Source: XYD12-FULL-36-8 sp964391015
Lineage (GTDB): Bacteria; Bacteroidota; Ignavibacteria; Ignavibacteriales; Ignavibacteriaceae
Length of the DNA: 64,000 nucleotides
NCBI GenBank assembly: GCA_964391015.1
Contig: CAYMKU010000002.1
Span: 139,756-203,755 of the forward strand
Reading direction: 5' to 3'
Shown here: positions 9,015 through 17,406 of the stretch, piece by piece
Layout: the number at the start of each line of letters is the position of its first letter
Numbering within the stretch: the first letter of the stretch is position 1
The notes under the pieces: model-generated
What the model was told of the DNA's origin: nothing
The model's input: only the letters and a program-made list of their open reading frames with translations
The model's database searches: none
Made by a program: the position numbers and the translations under genes

Positions 9015-9599
9015 TTACAAACTCTCCCCCACCTGAAAAACAGTTTTCAAATGCTTATTCCAATTTGCCTGTCGGAGTTCGGGATTAAATTTGGTTGTGC
9101 CGTCAAGCATTATCATTTCTTTGCTTTCTGCTCTGTCAAAAATTCTGTCGCCAAGCATTACGGTTTTCATGGCATCGTAATGTCCGTATTCTTTTAAGTG
9201 TTCGAGTGTATGACCGGCAATGACTAAGAAAATTGCTTTTTTCAGCTTCTTCATTTTGCGTTCGCCGTACGAAAAGCCGTAAGCCCACACGCGGTCAAAC
9301 CAGCCGACTAACTTTGTGGGGGCCTCAGTCCAGAACACGGGATAAATAAAAACAATTACATCGGAGCGGTTTATTTTTTCCTGCTCGGCAATTACATCTT
9401 CGCTCAACGGAAGCTTATCGTTGTAGCTGGATTCGCGCAGGTATTCCGCTTCGCTCATATCAGTATGGAAATTCATTTTGTACAGGTCGGATATTTCGTA
9501 AGTGTGATTAGCGGATTGCAGTCCCCGAATAAATTCATCTTTCACATGGCTTGTGAATGAATCTTCGCTGGGGTGACAGTAAACTATAAAAACGTGCAT
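9015..9599 (-). CDS. NAD(P)H quinone reductase, flavodoxin-like fold
   Basis: 194 aa, typical length for the MdaB/KefF/NQO1 group. The N-terminus MHVFIVYCHPSEDSFTSHV is the FMN/FAD phosphate-binding loop region. SDVIVFIYPVFWTEAPTKL and GWFDRVWAYGFSY match the conserved flavin and quinone-site segments of this family. Such enzymes transfer two electrons from NAD(P)H to quinones in the cytoplasm. It is on the same strand as the SPARTA operon and lies 56 bases upstream of it, with slightly more GC-rich codons to the eye. Co-transcription with the operon is possible but not shown. Confidence 0.85.
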   Translation of the reverse strand: MHVFIVYCHPSEDSFTSHVKDEFIRGLQSANHTYEISDLYKMNFHTDMSEAEYLRESSYNDKLPLSEDVIAEQEKINRSDVIVFIYPVFWTEAPTKLVGWFDRVWAYGFSYGERKMKKLKKAIFLVIAGHTLEHLKEYGHYDAMKTVMLGDRIFDRAESKEMIMLDGTTKFNPELRQANWNKHLKTVFQVGESL

Positions 9600-9643
9600 T
9601 GCGTTTCTCCATTTTTATTGAGAACATATGCAAAAATAACCAT

Positions 9644-9690
9644 GTCACTTCGAAATCCGACTATAGTTGGGACGAGAAATCTTAAAAAAG
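9644..9690. repeat. Possible dispersed palindromic repeat remnant
   Basis: The sequence GTCACTTCGAAATCCGACTA runs into a short inverted repeat (CCGACTA/TAGTTGG, 9657-9670), then GGGACGAGAAATCTT. It has the look of the short intergenic repeats that start with GTCA and end near GAAATCT in this phylum. Only one copy is in the window, so the repeat status rests on general recognition. Confidence 0.35.
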
Positions 9691-9742
9691 ACTTCTCCTC
9701 CGATAATTTGCCGGATAAAGGAAGAGACGGGTTTAAAATTAT

Positions 9743-9765
9743 AAAGGCGTCATAAAGACGCCTTT
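9743..9765 (-). terminator. Terminator of the first RRM protein gene
   Basis: A 9-bp perfect stem (AAAGGCGTC / GACGCCTTT) with a 5-base loop lies 25 bases after the stop of the RRM gene. Read on the minus strand it is followed by ATAATTTTAAA. The same stem type recurs after the paralogous gene at 20133. Confidence 0.75.
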
Positions 9766-9789
9766 TAGAAATCATAACAGAATATCTAT

Positions 9790-10041
9790 TTAGCTGCGTG
9801 CTTTAGCTTCGTTAACTACAATATTTCTTCCATTCATTTCCGAATCATTTAAAGCTTTAATAGCTTTGCTTGCATCTGTAGGATTTTCCATTTCAACAAA
9901 TCCAAAACCTCTGGATTTATTTGTATCCCGGTCCATAATAATCTTTGCAGACAATACAGAACCATGTTTTTCAAATGTTTGCTTTAATCCTTCGTCGTTA
10001 ACCGACCAGGGCAGAGAACCTACAAATAATTTAGTACTCAC
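9790..10041 (-). CDS. RRM-domain RNA-binding protein (paralogue 1)
   Basis: 83 aa, a single RRM covering the whole protein. RNP2 is LFVGSL near residue 4 and RNP1 is RGFGFVEM near residue 45, as in the small glycine-rich-type RNA-binding proteins of bacteria. The start is taken as GTG 10041 with GAGG six bases upstream; the same GTG-AGT-ACT-AAA start is present in the paralogue at 20384. It is probably a cytoplasmic RNA chaperone, often cold- or stress-regulated in other bacteria. It stands divergent from a DEAD-box RNA helicase gene. A CCGG hairpin lies in its leader and a strong terminator after it. Confidence 0.9.
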   Translation of the reverse strand: MSTKLFVGSLPWSVNDEGLKQTFEKHGSVLSAKIIMDRDTNKSRGFGFVEMENPTDASKAIKALNDSEMNGRNIVVNEAKARS

Positions 10042-10072
10042 AAAGAACCTCAAATAAATAATAAATATAATA

Positions 10073-10087
10073 CCGGTCTATTACCGG
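10073..10087 (-). promoter_or_regulatory. Leader hairpin of RRM gene 1
   Basis: A 5-bp stem CCGGT/ACCGG with a 5-base loop lies 32-46 bases upstream of the GTG start. A comparable hairpin lies 33-50 bases upstream of the paralogue at 20384. This suggests a conserved leader element, possibly autoregulatory; that role is an inference. Confidence 0.5.
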
Positions 10088-10515
10088 GGTTGTTAAACCT
10101 AAGTAAATATCCAGTCATTAGCTAACTTTATTTTGATTAGTCTCTTTTTGGTCAATACTACGAGTTTATTTTTTACAAGATGAACAGGTTTATCAAATTA
10201 GAACGATCAATAATATTAAGAAATTGTTTGGGGTTCTACATTTCAATTGCATCATGCCTATTCCGAAATATCGGATGATACTCCATGACAGTAAATATTT
10301 AAGAGCACCCTACATCAATAATAGGATAAGATATTTATTAAGCGTAACTTTGCCGCGTGATTTTTATTGTTTATGCCTTTGGCAAAATATTCCGCTTTAA
10401 TTACCGCTTATTATAATTATTAATTAAGCTGCAATCAACTAACCGCTGTTTTAAAGCATACATTCCCCAACATTACCAGGGAAAAGTTTAATCCGGCAAA
10501 TAAAAAGAAAGAAAT
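10088..10515. other. Long intergenic region between RRM gene and DEAD-box helicase
   Basis: No open frame of note. It must hold the divergent promoters. A TATAAT hexamer at 10412-10417 could be the minus-10 box for the helicase, which would leave a leader of about 95 bases. A small hairpin TCCGA/TCGGA lies at 10262-10275. The rest is AT-rich without a recognisable element. Confidence 0.4.
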
Positions 10516-11853
10516 ATGTCATTCGAAAAACTGAAACTAATTAAACCAATACAAACCGCTCTGGTTAACGAGGGTTATACAACACCAACTCCCATTCAAC
10601 AGCAGGCAATTCCAATAATACTGGAAAGAAAAGATCTTCTCGGCTGTGCTCAAACAGGAACCGGTAAAACTGCCGCATTCGCAATTCCCATTCTACAAAT
10701 CTTAAGCGAAGAAAAAGAACACAGCAAATCGCATAAGCAATTTCATCATGCTAAAGATAAGAGAAGAATTAGAGCATTAGTTGTTACGCCCACAAGAGAG
10801 CTTGCCGTACAGGTTAGCGAAAGCTTTAGCGTATATGGAAAACATACCGGTTTAAAAAACACAGTTGTGTTCGGCGGTGTTTCTCAATTTGCTCAAACAG
10901 ATAAATTAAAACGCGGTGTGGATATACTTATTGCAACACCAGGCAGACTGCTTGATCTGGTAAATCAAAATTATATTGATCTTTCTCATATAAGCATGTT
11001 TGTTCTTGATGAAGCCGACAGGATGCTTGATATGGGTTTTATTCACGATGTAAAAAAGATTATTGCTAAGCTTCCTGCAAAAAGGCAGTCGCTTTTTTTC
11101 TCAGCAACAATTCCAGATGAAATAGTAAAACTTTCCAAAACGATTTTAACCGACCCGGTAAAAATTGATATTACTCCTAAATCAGTAACAGTCGAAGTGG
11201 TCAAGCAGGCAGTTTATTTTGTTTCGCGAACCGATAAAAAGAAGCTGCTCATTCATATTCTGAAAAATGAAGACGTTGCTTCTGCGCTCGTATTTACTCG
11301 GACAAAGCGCGGGGCAGACACGGTCTCCCGTTTTCTAACTGAAGCTAAGATAAACAATGCCGCCATTCATGGTGATAAGTCGCAGGGTGCAAGACAAAAA
11401 GCATTGGACAGCTTTAAGTCTATGCGAACAAAAGTTCTGGTTGCAACAGATATTGCCGCAAGAGGAATTGATATAGAAAAATTATCTCACGTATTTAATT
11501 ATGATATTCCCGAATTCTCGGAAACGTATATTCATAGAATCGGGCGTACAGGAAGAGCGGGACTTGGCGGTACTGCGCTTTCCTTTTGTGATGCGGAGGA
11601 AAGATATTATCTAAAGGAAATTAACAAGCTGATAAAAACTCCTATTCCTATCATTGAAGATCATCCGTTCCCCTCAAGCGAAACAATTCTTAAAAATGCT
11701 GAAAAACCTGAACGCAAATTCCGCGCATCTAAACGAACTGCTTCACCTCATTCGCGGGGTAATTCTCCGAAGGAATTTCACAGGTCAAAGAAAAGATGGA
11801 GTTGGAAATCACATAGCAAAAACGGAAGAAAAAAAATCAAAGTAAGCGGATAA
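10516..11853 (+). CDS. DEAD-box ATP-dependent RNA helicase (RhlE-like)
   Basis: 445 aa with all core motifs in order: Q motif (TPTPIQQQAIP), motif I AQTGTGKT, Ia PTRELAVQ, II DEAD in VLDEADRMLD, III SAT, V ARGID and VI HRIGRTGR. The C-terminus after about residue 385 is a basic tail rich in Arg, Lys and Ser, expected to bind RNA. The protein unwinds RNA duplexes in ribosome assembly or RNA decay. The neighbour across a 460-base gap is an RRM protein, which fits a shared role in RNA remodelling. The start at ATG 10516 follows an AGAAAG-type weak ribosome-binding site. Confidence 0.93.
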   Translation: MSFEKLKLIKPIQTALVNEGYTTPTPIQQQAIPIILERKDLLGCAQTGTGKTAAFAIPILQILSEEKEHSKSHKQFHHAKDKRRIRALVVTPTRELAVQVSESFSVYGKHTGLKNTVVFGGVSQFAQTDKLKRGVDILIATPGRLLDLVNQNYIDLSHISMFVLDEADRMLDMGFIHDVKKIIAKLPAKRQSLFFSATIPDEIVKLSKTILTDPVKIDITPKSVTVEVVKQAVYFVSRTDKKKLLIHILKNEDVASALVFTRTKRGADTVSRFLTEAKINNAAIHGDKSQGARQKALDSFKSMRTKVLVATDIAARGIDIEKLSHVFNYDIPEFSETYIHRIGRTGRAGLGGTALSFCDAEERYYLKEINKLIKTPIPIIEDHPFPSSETILKNAEKPERKFRASKRTASPHSRGNSPKEFHRSKKRWSWKSHSKNGRKKIKVSG

Positions 11854-11899
11854 AACACTCTCGTTGAGGTGTTACGGATTACGAATTTGTCCGAATACC

Positions 11900-11987
11900 G
11901 TCATTCCGAATTTATTTCGGAATCTCCAGCGGATACTTTTAGGATGCTGTCCGTAGGACTCCTATAGAGAAATAAATTCAGCATGAC
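11900..11987. repeat. 88-bp inverted-repeat element between convergent genes
   Basis: The 19-base ends (GTCATTCCGAATTTATTTC at 11900-11918 and its inverted partner at 11969-11987) match at 17 of 19 positions. The centre holds an inner TTCCGAA-TTTATT-TCGGAA palindrome. It fills the space between the convergent helicase and acetyltransferase genes and could act as a bidirectional terminator. The arrangement is that of a small non-coding REP- or MITE-like element. Only one copy is seen in this window. Confidence 0.6.
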
Positions 11988-12003
11988 TCTTTAAAATCTC
12001 TCC

Positions 12004-12816
12004 TCAATCATAAATATCTTTTAGCTCTATAATGCCTGTCATTGCTTGTCTAACAAGATTCGCCGGCATACCAAATTTTCCACTGACAAAATCGGACAGC
12101 TCATCACGCGTAAGTTTTTTAGTTATATATTTTGAACCGTCTGTTTCGGCGAACACAAGATTCCTGAGAACCAAGGCACCGCTTTCGGTAAACCGCGTAA
12201 TGCGGATTGCATTCATGAACACAGCATCATCGGAGTACGAGTCTGCAATCACTTTGCTGAAATCTTCAATCATTCTCGGCTTTGAGCTTGCGGTATACCA
12301 ATGCTGCAGCTTATCATTATAATATTGCTCAACTTTTGTCCTCCCCTTTTCATCCTTTGACTTAACAACATATTTCTCGCTGCCGAAATTGATTATATAA
12401 TCTTTGTCTAAATCAACAGGTAATGGATTTAGAAAAGGAGCTGCATATCCGCCGTCAACAATGTATTCGTGCCCCTCAATCTTTACCATGCTTATGAGGT
12501 GAACATCTGGATTTTTCATATCAGCACCGCAAAGCGTTATATCAAATCCTAAATGTTCGAGAAGCAAGTAGAGATAATAATTATTTGCATAACAAGTCCC
12601 GCCGAAATTGTATTTCTCAATTCCACCAAGAAACTCTGCGAAATCCGGAATGCTGTTCATTCCCCGCTGCTTGAATAACAGCTTCGAGATATTTTCAAAC
12701 GGCACTTTGATGAGATGTGCTTTTACTATCTTGTTCAGCAGTACAAGCGAAGGATCGGCTTCTTTAACTCCAAGAAGCGTAAGATATTTTTTGAAGAGAA
12801 TTTTATCGGCATTCAT
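12004..12816 (-). CDS. Arylamine N-acetyltransferase family protein
   Basis: 270 aa, usual length for NAT. The motifs VPFENIS (38-44), GGTCYANN with Cys75, DVHLI with His106 and VDGGYAAP with Asp121 give the Cys-His-Asp triad of the family. Such enzymes move an acetyl or acyl group from CoA to arylamines or hydrazines in the cytoplasm; the natural acceptor here is unknown. It lies 15 bases downstream of an aspartate/glutamate racemase-like gene on the same strand and is probably co-transcribed with it. Confidence 0.85.
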   Translation of the reverse strand: MNADKILFKKYLTLLGVKEADPSLVLLNKIVKAHLIKVPFENISKLLFKQRGMNSIPDFAEFLGGIEKYNFGGTCYANNYYLYLLLEHLGFDITLCGADMKNPDVHLISMVKIEGHEYIVDGGYAAPFLNPLPVDLDKDYIINFGSEKYVVKSKDEKGRTKVEQYYNDKLQHWYTASSKPRMIEDFSKVIADSYSDDAVFMNAIRITRFTESGALVLRNLVFAETDGSKYITKKLTRDELSDFVSGKFGMPANLVRQAMTGIIELKDIYD

Positions 12817-12831
12817 TTTGAATTTTTGACA

Positions 12832-13524
12832 TCATTCACTCAAAGTGAAATCAACTGCCGCCTGTGCATGAATTTCAAGAGTATTAAAAATTAGAAGATG
12901 TGTATCAGCAGGCTTAATCAACAGCGGAATTTCAGTACAGCCCAGCACAATTCCCTGCGCACCTTTTTGTTCCAGGTCGGCAATGATTTCCAAAAACTTT
13001 TTCTTGGTTTCAGGTTTAAAATTTTCTTTGAGCAGTTCATTTACAATTGCTCCGTGAATGAAGAACCGCTCTGATTTTTCGGGAACTAACGATTCAATTC
13101 CGGCAGTGCTTAACCTTTTTGTATAGAAATCCATTTCCATAGTGAACTTGGTTCCGAGTAAACCAATTTTGGAAAGACCTCTCTTCTTAATTTCCCTGGC
13201 AGTTGCATCAGCAATATGTACTATCGGAAGCTGAACTTTTTCAACAAGCTCATCATAAAACATATGCAGAGTATTGGCGCAAATAACAATGCATTCAGCA
13301 GACGCAGATTTAAGTTTGAGAGCTGTGTCCAAAACCAGCTTACTAACTCCAACATGATCTTCAACCTGATTCAGCTTATCTATGTCAGCATAGTTAAATG
13401 AATAGAGAACACATCGTGCAGCATTTTGTCCGCCAAGCTGTTTGTTTATTCCTTCGTTTATCAATCTATAGTATTCGATGGTTGATACCCATCCTGTACC
13501 GCCGATTAAACCGATTGTTTTCAT
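12832..13524 (-). CDS. Aspartate/glutamate racemase family protein
   Basis: 230 aa. The N-terminus MKTIGLIGGTGWVSTIEYYR is typical of YgeA-type amino-acid racemases. The two active-site cysteines are Cys82 in ICANTLH and Cys196 in LGCTEIPLL. These enzymes interconvert L and D forms of Asp, Glu or other amino acids without a cofactor. It is first in a probable two-gene unit with the acetyltransferase gene. The exact substrate cannot be read from the sequence. Confidence 0.88.
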   Translation of the reverse strand: MKTIGLIGGTGWVSTIEYYRLINEGINKQLGGQNAARCVLYSFNYADIDKLNQVEDHVGVSKLVLDTALKLKSASAECIVICANTLHMFYDELVEKVQLPIVHIADATAREIKKRGLSKIGLLGTKFTMEMDFYTKRLSTAGIESLVPEKSERFFIHGAIVNELLKENFKPETKKKFLEIIADLEQKGAQGIVLGCTEIPLLIKPADTHLLIFNTLEIHAQAAVDFTLSE

Positions 13525-13577
13525 TGAGGTTGTTTTCCTTTAATATTTATTAACGATGCTATCAATAATATCTCACA

Positions 13578-14228
13578 TTATTTCCGTTTATATTTTTCAA
13601 TAACGGTTTTATACTTGCTGTTTATAATTTTCAGTGCAGGGAAAATTAATAAAGGCGAGAACTTTGCTGTTACGGGTTCAACAATGGAGATAAGCGCTCC
13701 GATTCCAAAAGCAGAAGCAATGACAAGCGAGCGGATAGAAAAATATGAAAGCAGCTCTTTGTGCTGACTAAGTTCAGATAAATTTCGCCTACCGCTTCCG
13801 ATAAATCTCCAAAGTATAAACGCTATTAATCCAGAAGTAAAGATGTTCCCGCAATATATCACGAATGCAAGAGCGTTTTTTACGTTTTCGCTGTAAAGCG
13901 CTGTACTGAAAGGCATGAGCACAATGCTCAACAGAAAAAAAAGATTAAGCCACAGCAGTCCGCCGTTATAATTTTCGACAAAACCAAAAAGTTTATGATG
14001 CACAATCCAGTATTGCCCGATTACAAAAAAGCTTATGAGGAATCCTATGAATTTTGGGGTCATGCCAAATAAAATTTTAAGCAGAGTCTGGTTTGGATCC
14101 TCGCTTACATGGGGTACCTTAATTTCCAGCACAAGCAAGGTGATCGCAATTGCAAACACTGCATCGCTGAAAAGAATCATTCTTTCAAGCTGAAATTCTT
14201 TTTTGTGCGCGGGTTCTAATCCTATCAT
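13578..14228 (-). CDS. TMEM175-like (DUF1211) potassium channel family protein
   Basis: 216 aa from ATG 14228; an upstream TTG in frame is less likely. The family signature RMILFSDAVFAIAITLLVLE is in the first membrane helix, followed by five further hydrophobic segments. That gives the six helices of one TMEM175 repeat, and bacterial homologues assemble as tetramers. Family members conduct potassium across the inner membrane. The C-terminus is short and basic (SKYKTVIEKYKRK). It is preceded by a 336-base gene-free region that carries a motif array. Confidence 0.85.
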   Translation of the reverse strand: MIGLEPAHKKEFQLERMILFSDAVFAIAITLLVLEIKVPHVSEDPNQTLLKILFGMTPKFIGFLISFFVIGQYWIVHHKLFGFVENYNGGLLWLNLFFLLSIVLMPFSTALYSENVKNALAFVIYCGNIFTSGLIAFILWRFIGSGRRNLSELSQHKELLSYFSIRSLVIASAFGIGALISIVEPVTAKFSPLLIFPALKIINSKYKTVIEKYKRK

Positions 14229-14564
14229 AAAAAATCTCAATGATAATTTATTTTAAAATATATGCGGTTTATATTTTAACAAACGATTGCTTTTTGTAAA
14301 GATATAAAAGAATCTAGAATTTCTTCTCTCTGTGGATATCCGGAAAAACGGAACAATAATTGAACGAGCACACGTAAAGAAACTTGATGATTATTTATAA
14401 AACTTCGCTTATAATCTCACAAAGCTTAATTTTCTGCCGGTTAAACCTTCCCAAATTAACATGCACAAATCCTAACTTTTCCTGTGCAAGTAACAAACAA
14501 CATGTACAATACCTGTGCATATCGGAGAAAACATGCACAAAGGGGTGCGTATTTAGCTAAAAAA
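14229..14564. other. Gene-free region between fic-like and TMEM175-like genes
   Basis: There is no coding frame with support. The half nearest the fic-like gene holds five TGYRCA-type hexamers, listed separately. The other half is AT-rich and probably includes the promoter of the TMEM175-like gene. No terminator hairpin with a T-run was found. Confidence 0.4.
14459..14540. repeat. Array of five TGCACA/TGTGCA-type motifs
   Basis: TGCACA at 14462, TGTGCA at 14483, TGTACA at 14503, TGTGCA at 14514 and TGCACA at 14533 start 21, 20, 11 and 19 bases apart, close to whole helical turns. The outer two are identical over ACATGCACAA. This could be a regulator-binding array or a degenerate structural element. 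It lies directly downstream of the fic-like gene. Confidence 0.4.
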
Positions 14565-15644
14565 TCAACCTGAGGATAAAATTTTATACAATGATAGATT
14601 CTTATAAAGCGTTTCTCTTCCAACAACTTCAGAGGCAAGAATTCCAATTTCCTCTAATTTTCTTAAATACTTGCTGGCGGTGTTGCGTGAGGCAATTTCT
14701 TCTTCTTCCAATATGGCAATCTTGCAATAAGGCTGTTTGAAAATAGCTTCAACCAATTCATGCGAGTAAATTTCTGGAGAGCGGGTTTTTACCCTTTCAA
14801 CTGCGGCAGCGAAGCTGTCATAAATTGCATTTACTTTTCCTAATGTAAATGACGCTGTTTCCTTCACAGCATCAAGCATGAATAAAATCCAATTTTCCCA
14901 GCCGCTGTCTTCTGTTACTTCTCTAAGAAATTTATAGTAATCATTTTTATGTTCAAGGATATATTTTGAAAGATAAATAACAGGAAGATCAACCAATTTT
15001 TCTTTGCAGAGATACAGCACATTCAGAATTCTTCCAGTTCTTCCGTTGCCGTCGCTGAAAGGATGTATCGCCTCAAACTGGTAATGAAGCAAAGTCATTT
15101 TAATCAGCGGGTCAACTTTATGATTTCCTTCTGCAACCGAAAACCAATTGCTTAATTTTTCGTTTAGGATTTTTCCGGGAGGGGGCGGTGTGTAAACAAC
15201 TCCAGATGACTTGCCGATAAACACCTGTATCTCTCTTACTTTTTCCTGCTTCTCAGTTATAGCTCTGAAAATCTCAACTGCAAGATCAAGCGAGTAGTCT
15301 GACGGTTTTTTTACTTTTGTAAACGCATTCCAAAGCGCTTCTCTATACCGCAATACTTCTTTTGTTGCGCGGTTAGTTGCTGGGCTGGGGGATGAGAATG
15401 CCTTGTATAGTTCGTCATTTGTTGTAAAAATATTTTCTATTGTCGAGCTGTCTTTTGCTTCCTGGAGAACAAGGGTATTAATCAACATTAACGGATTTGG
15501 AATAATCGGCAATCGTCCTTTAAGCTCGGCTAAAGCAGCACGTGCTTCGGCGAGTTTTTTGTAAATAGGAATTGTTTCCCAGGCCTTACCGTCGGGCAAA
15601 AGCAAAGGAAGTTCATTATATGGCTGGTCTTTTTGAAAGCTCAT
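14565..15644 (-). CDS. Fic family protein (class II, self-inhibited) with winged-helix C-terminus
   Basis: 359 aa. The catalytic Fic motif HPFSDGNGRTGR is at 194-205, with the His needed for transfer of AMP or another nucleotide. An inhibitory-helix motif of the form SxxxEN (SSTIEN, 66-71) is in the N-terminal half, marking a class II Fic protein regulated in cis. The C-terminal 80 residues resemble a winged helix (IASRNTASKYLRKLEEIGIL), common in Fic proteins that bind DNA. It stands alone, so an antitoxin partner is not needed. The target protein is unknown. Confidence 0.9.
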   Translation of the reverse strand: MSFQKDQPYNELPLLLPDGKAWETIPIYKKLAEARAALAELKGRLPIIPNPLMLINTLVLQEAKDSSTIENIFTTNDELYKAFSSPSPATNRATKEVLRYREALWNAFTKVKKPSDYSLDLAVEIFRAITEKQEKVREIQVFIGKSSGVVYTPPPPGKILNEKLSNWFSVAEGNHKVDPLIKMTLLHYQFEAIHPFSDGNGRTGRILNVLYLCKEKLVDLPVIYLSKYILEHKNDYYKFLREVTEDSGWENWILFMLDAVKETASFTLGKVNAIYDSFAAAVERVKTRSPEIYSHELVEAIFKQPYCKIAILEEEEIASRNTASKYLRKLEEIGILASEVVGRETLYKNLSLYKILSSG

Positions 15645-15836
15645 TAAATAACTGAACTCATTAATTGTAAATCCATTGCAAATTTAGAAAGGAGATGAGC
15701 GAGAGACAAGCATCAAATGCAAAAGGTGAGAATCAAGAAGTTATAACAAATTCAGTTTGTCACAATCAAGATTATATTCTTTAGTGCTTTTATTTACCAG
15801 CATTTTGATAATTTCCATCAGTATATTTTTGTGCAT

Positions 15837-16577
15837 ATGAATCCTATTTACGAAAACATAATTAAAATATCAGCTTTTGATGTTGATGCAAACAACCGTT
15901 TGAGAATTAACCGTGTATTCGATTACTTTCAAGATGTAGCATCTAACGATGCAGAACGGCTTGGTTTTGGTTACAAGAATTTTATTCCGAAAGGTTTGTT
16001 CTGGGTTTTATCGTGGGTAAAGTTCGAATTCATGAGTTACCCTAAATTTATGGATGAAGTTAAGATTCAAACATGGGGGAAAAAACAGCACAAACTTTAC
16101 TCAATGAGAGATTTTCTTCTGCTTAACAGTAATGGGGAATTAATCGTCAAAGGAACTTCTGCTTGGCTTTTGTTGGATTCTAAATCGCTCCGACCTAAAA
16201 TATTAACCCAGCTTTATCCTAAACTTAAGCTGCTTGACACAAAAGATGCGTTGGTCGATCTGCCGCAAAAAATAAACCGTGCCGAGAAAATGGGGTTAGT
16301 TTACTCAAGAACAATTCGTTATTCAGATATTGACCTGAACCGGCACACAAACAATGCAAAATATATTGAGTTAATGTTTGACTGCTTTGATCAAACGTTT
16401 CACAAAGAACACACCGTAAAAACATTAACTGTTTCATTCAATGCTGAAACAAAGTTTGATGAGGAGATTGAATTATATAAAGGAAGTATTGATACGAGCA
16501 TTCCTTCACACTATATCGAAGCAAAAAATAAAACCTCCGGAGCAACTGTTTTCCAAGCTGTGGTTGAGTGGAAATAG
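15837..16577 (+). CDS. Acyl-[acyl-carrier-protein] thioesterase (FatA/FatB family)
   Basis: 246 aa from ATG 15837 (a GTG six bases upstream is also in frame). Two hotdog folds are seen. The N-terminal one includes RINRVFDYFQDVASNDAERL and the second includes DIDLNRHTNNAKYIEL, which carries the Asn-x-His-x-x-Asn catalytic pattern of the acyl-ACP thioesterases. The enzyme releases free fatty acids from ACP in the cytoplasm. It appears to be a single gene with no obvious partner, facing a TPR protein gene across 161 bases. Confidence 0.88.
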   Translation: MNPIYENIIKISAFDVDANNRLRINRVFDYFQDVASNDAERLGFGYKNFIPKGLFWVLSWVKFEFMSYPKFMDEVKIQTWGKKQHKLYSMRDFLLLNSNGELIVKGTSAWLLLDSKSLRPKILTQLYPKLKLLDTKDALVDLPQKINRAEKMGLVYSRTIRYSDIDLNRHTNNAKYIELMFDCFDQTFHKEHTVKTLTVSFNAETKFDEEIELYKGSIDTSIPSHYIEAKNKTSGATVFQAVVEWK

Positions 16578-16738
16578 CGCATCAGACCCACATTCATGGC
16601 TGACATGGACAACTCCATGATAGAAGCATTTGTCTCTTTAAACTCGGTCATGGTATGGACAGTGGCCACCAAGAATGCATTAAAAGAAAATTTTGAATTA
16701 GTTAAGAATCTGAAACAAGTTCAGATTGACCCAAATAT

Positions 16739-17389
16739 TTACTGCGGCTTTCCTTCGTTTATCTGTCTAAGCAGTTCTTCAACCATTTGTTTTCCCCACT
16801 TGGGCATTAAATCATTTGCGGGAACAAACTGTCCGTACTTTCTAAAGGAGTTTTCTAAAATCGGTTTGGCTTTGTCCGGTCCGCCGCCAAACTGTTTTGG
16901 CGTGTAAAAAACTCCAACTCCAATCAAATATTCGGGACGGGGATTTAATGAATCTGCCTCCATCGCCTTTTGGAAGTTGAATTGAGCTTCACCACCATAC
17001 TTTTGCCATCTGTTCATCGGATCAACCTGCATTCTTGCTTGTGCAACCATTCCTTTTAACGTTAACACTTCCGAGTTGTTCGGCACAAGAGAATCTGCAG
17101 TGTGAATAAATCCAACAGCTTTATCTAAGTACATATCTTTTTGAGATTTAGATGAATCAACATAGCTTGCAAGCACATAATTAAGCGAAGCATAATAATA
17201 AGGCAGCCATTTGTCGTTTTCTGCAAGAGCAATACGTTCAAAGGCATTGGCAACATTTAAATAGTCTGCCGATACTCTGCAAGTGTCCATTCTTTCAAGA
17301 TTTTTCTTTACCGCTTTTTCATATTTATCATCAGCGTAAATGCCGGCAATAACTGAAAAGGTAAAAAGTATTGTTAAGAATATTTTCAT
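16739..17389 (-). CDS. Exported TPR-like protein, partner of TonB receptor
   Basis: 216 aa with a signal peptide (MKIFLTILFTFSVIAGIYA). The mature part is helical with TPR-like pairs (NAFERIALAENDKWLPYYYA; AVGFIHTADSLVPNNSEVLTLKG; AQFNFQKAMEADSLNPRPEYLIG). It lies 17 bases downstream of the TonB-dependent receptor gene and should be co-transcribed with it. A periplasmic scaffold or assembly role in that transport system is plausible but is only inferred from context. Confidence 0.75.
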   Translation of the reverse strand: MKIFLTILFTFSVIAGIYADDKYEKAVKKNLERMDTCRVSADYLNVANAFERIALAENDKWLPYYYASLNYVLASYVDSSKSQKDMYLDKAVGFIHTADSLVPNNSEVLTLKGMVAQARMQVDPMNRWQKYGGEAQFNFQKAMEADSLNPRPEYLIGVGVFYTPKQFGGGPDKAKPILENSFRKYGQFVPANDLMPKWGKQMVEELLRQINEGKPQ

Positions 17390-17406
17390 TTTTATCTCCT
17401 TAATAT

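Noticed and set aside
9573..9775. Short frames on both strands between the quinone reductase and RRM genes
   Set aside because: They cover a palindromic repeat remnant and a terminator; no ribosome-binding site.
16596..16907. Plus-strand frame MADMDNSMIEAF running into the TPR gene
   Set aside because: Most of it is antisense to the exported TPR protein gene, has no ribosome-binding site, and its composition is not protein-like beyond the first 45 codons.
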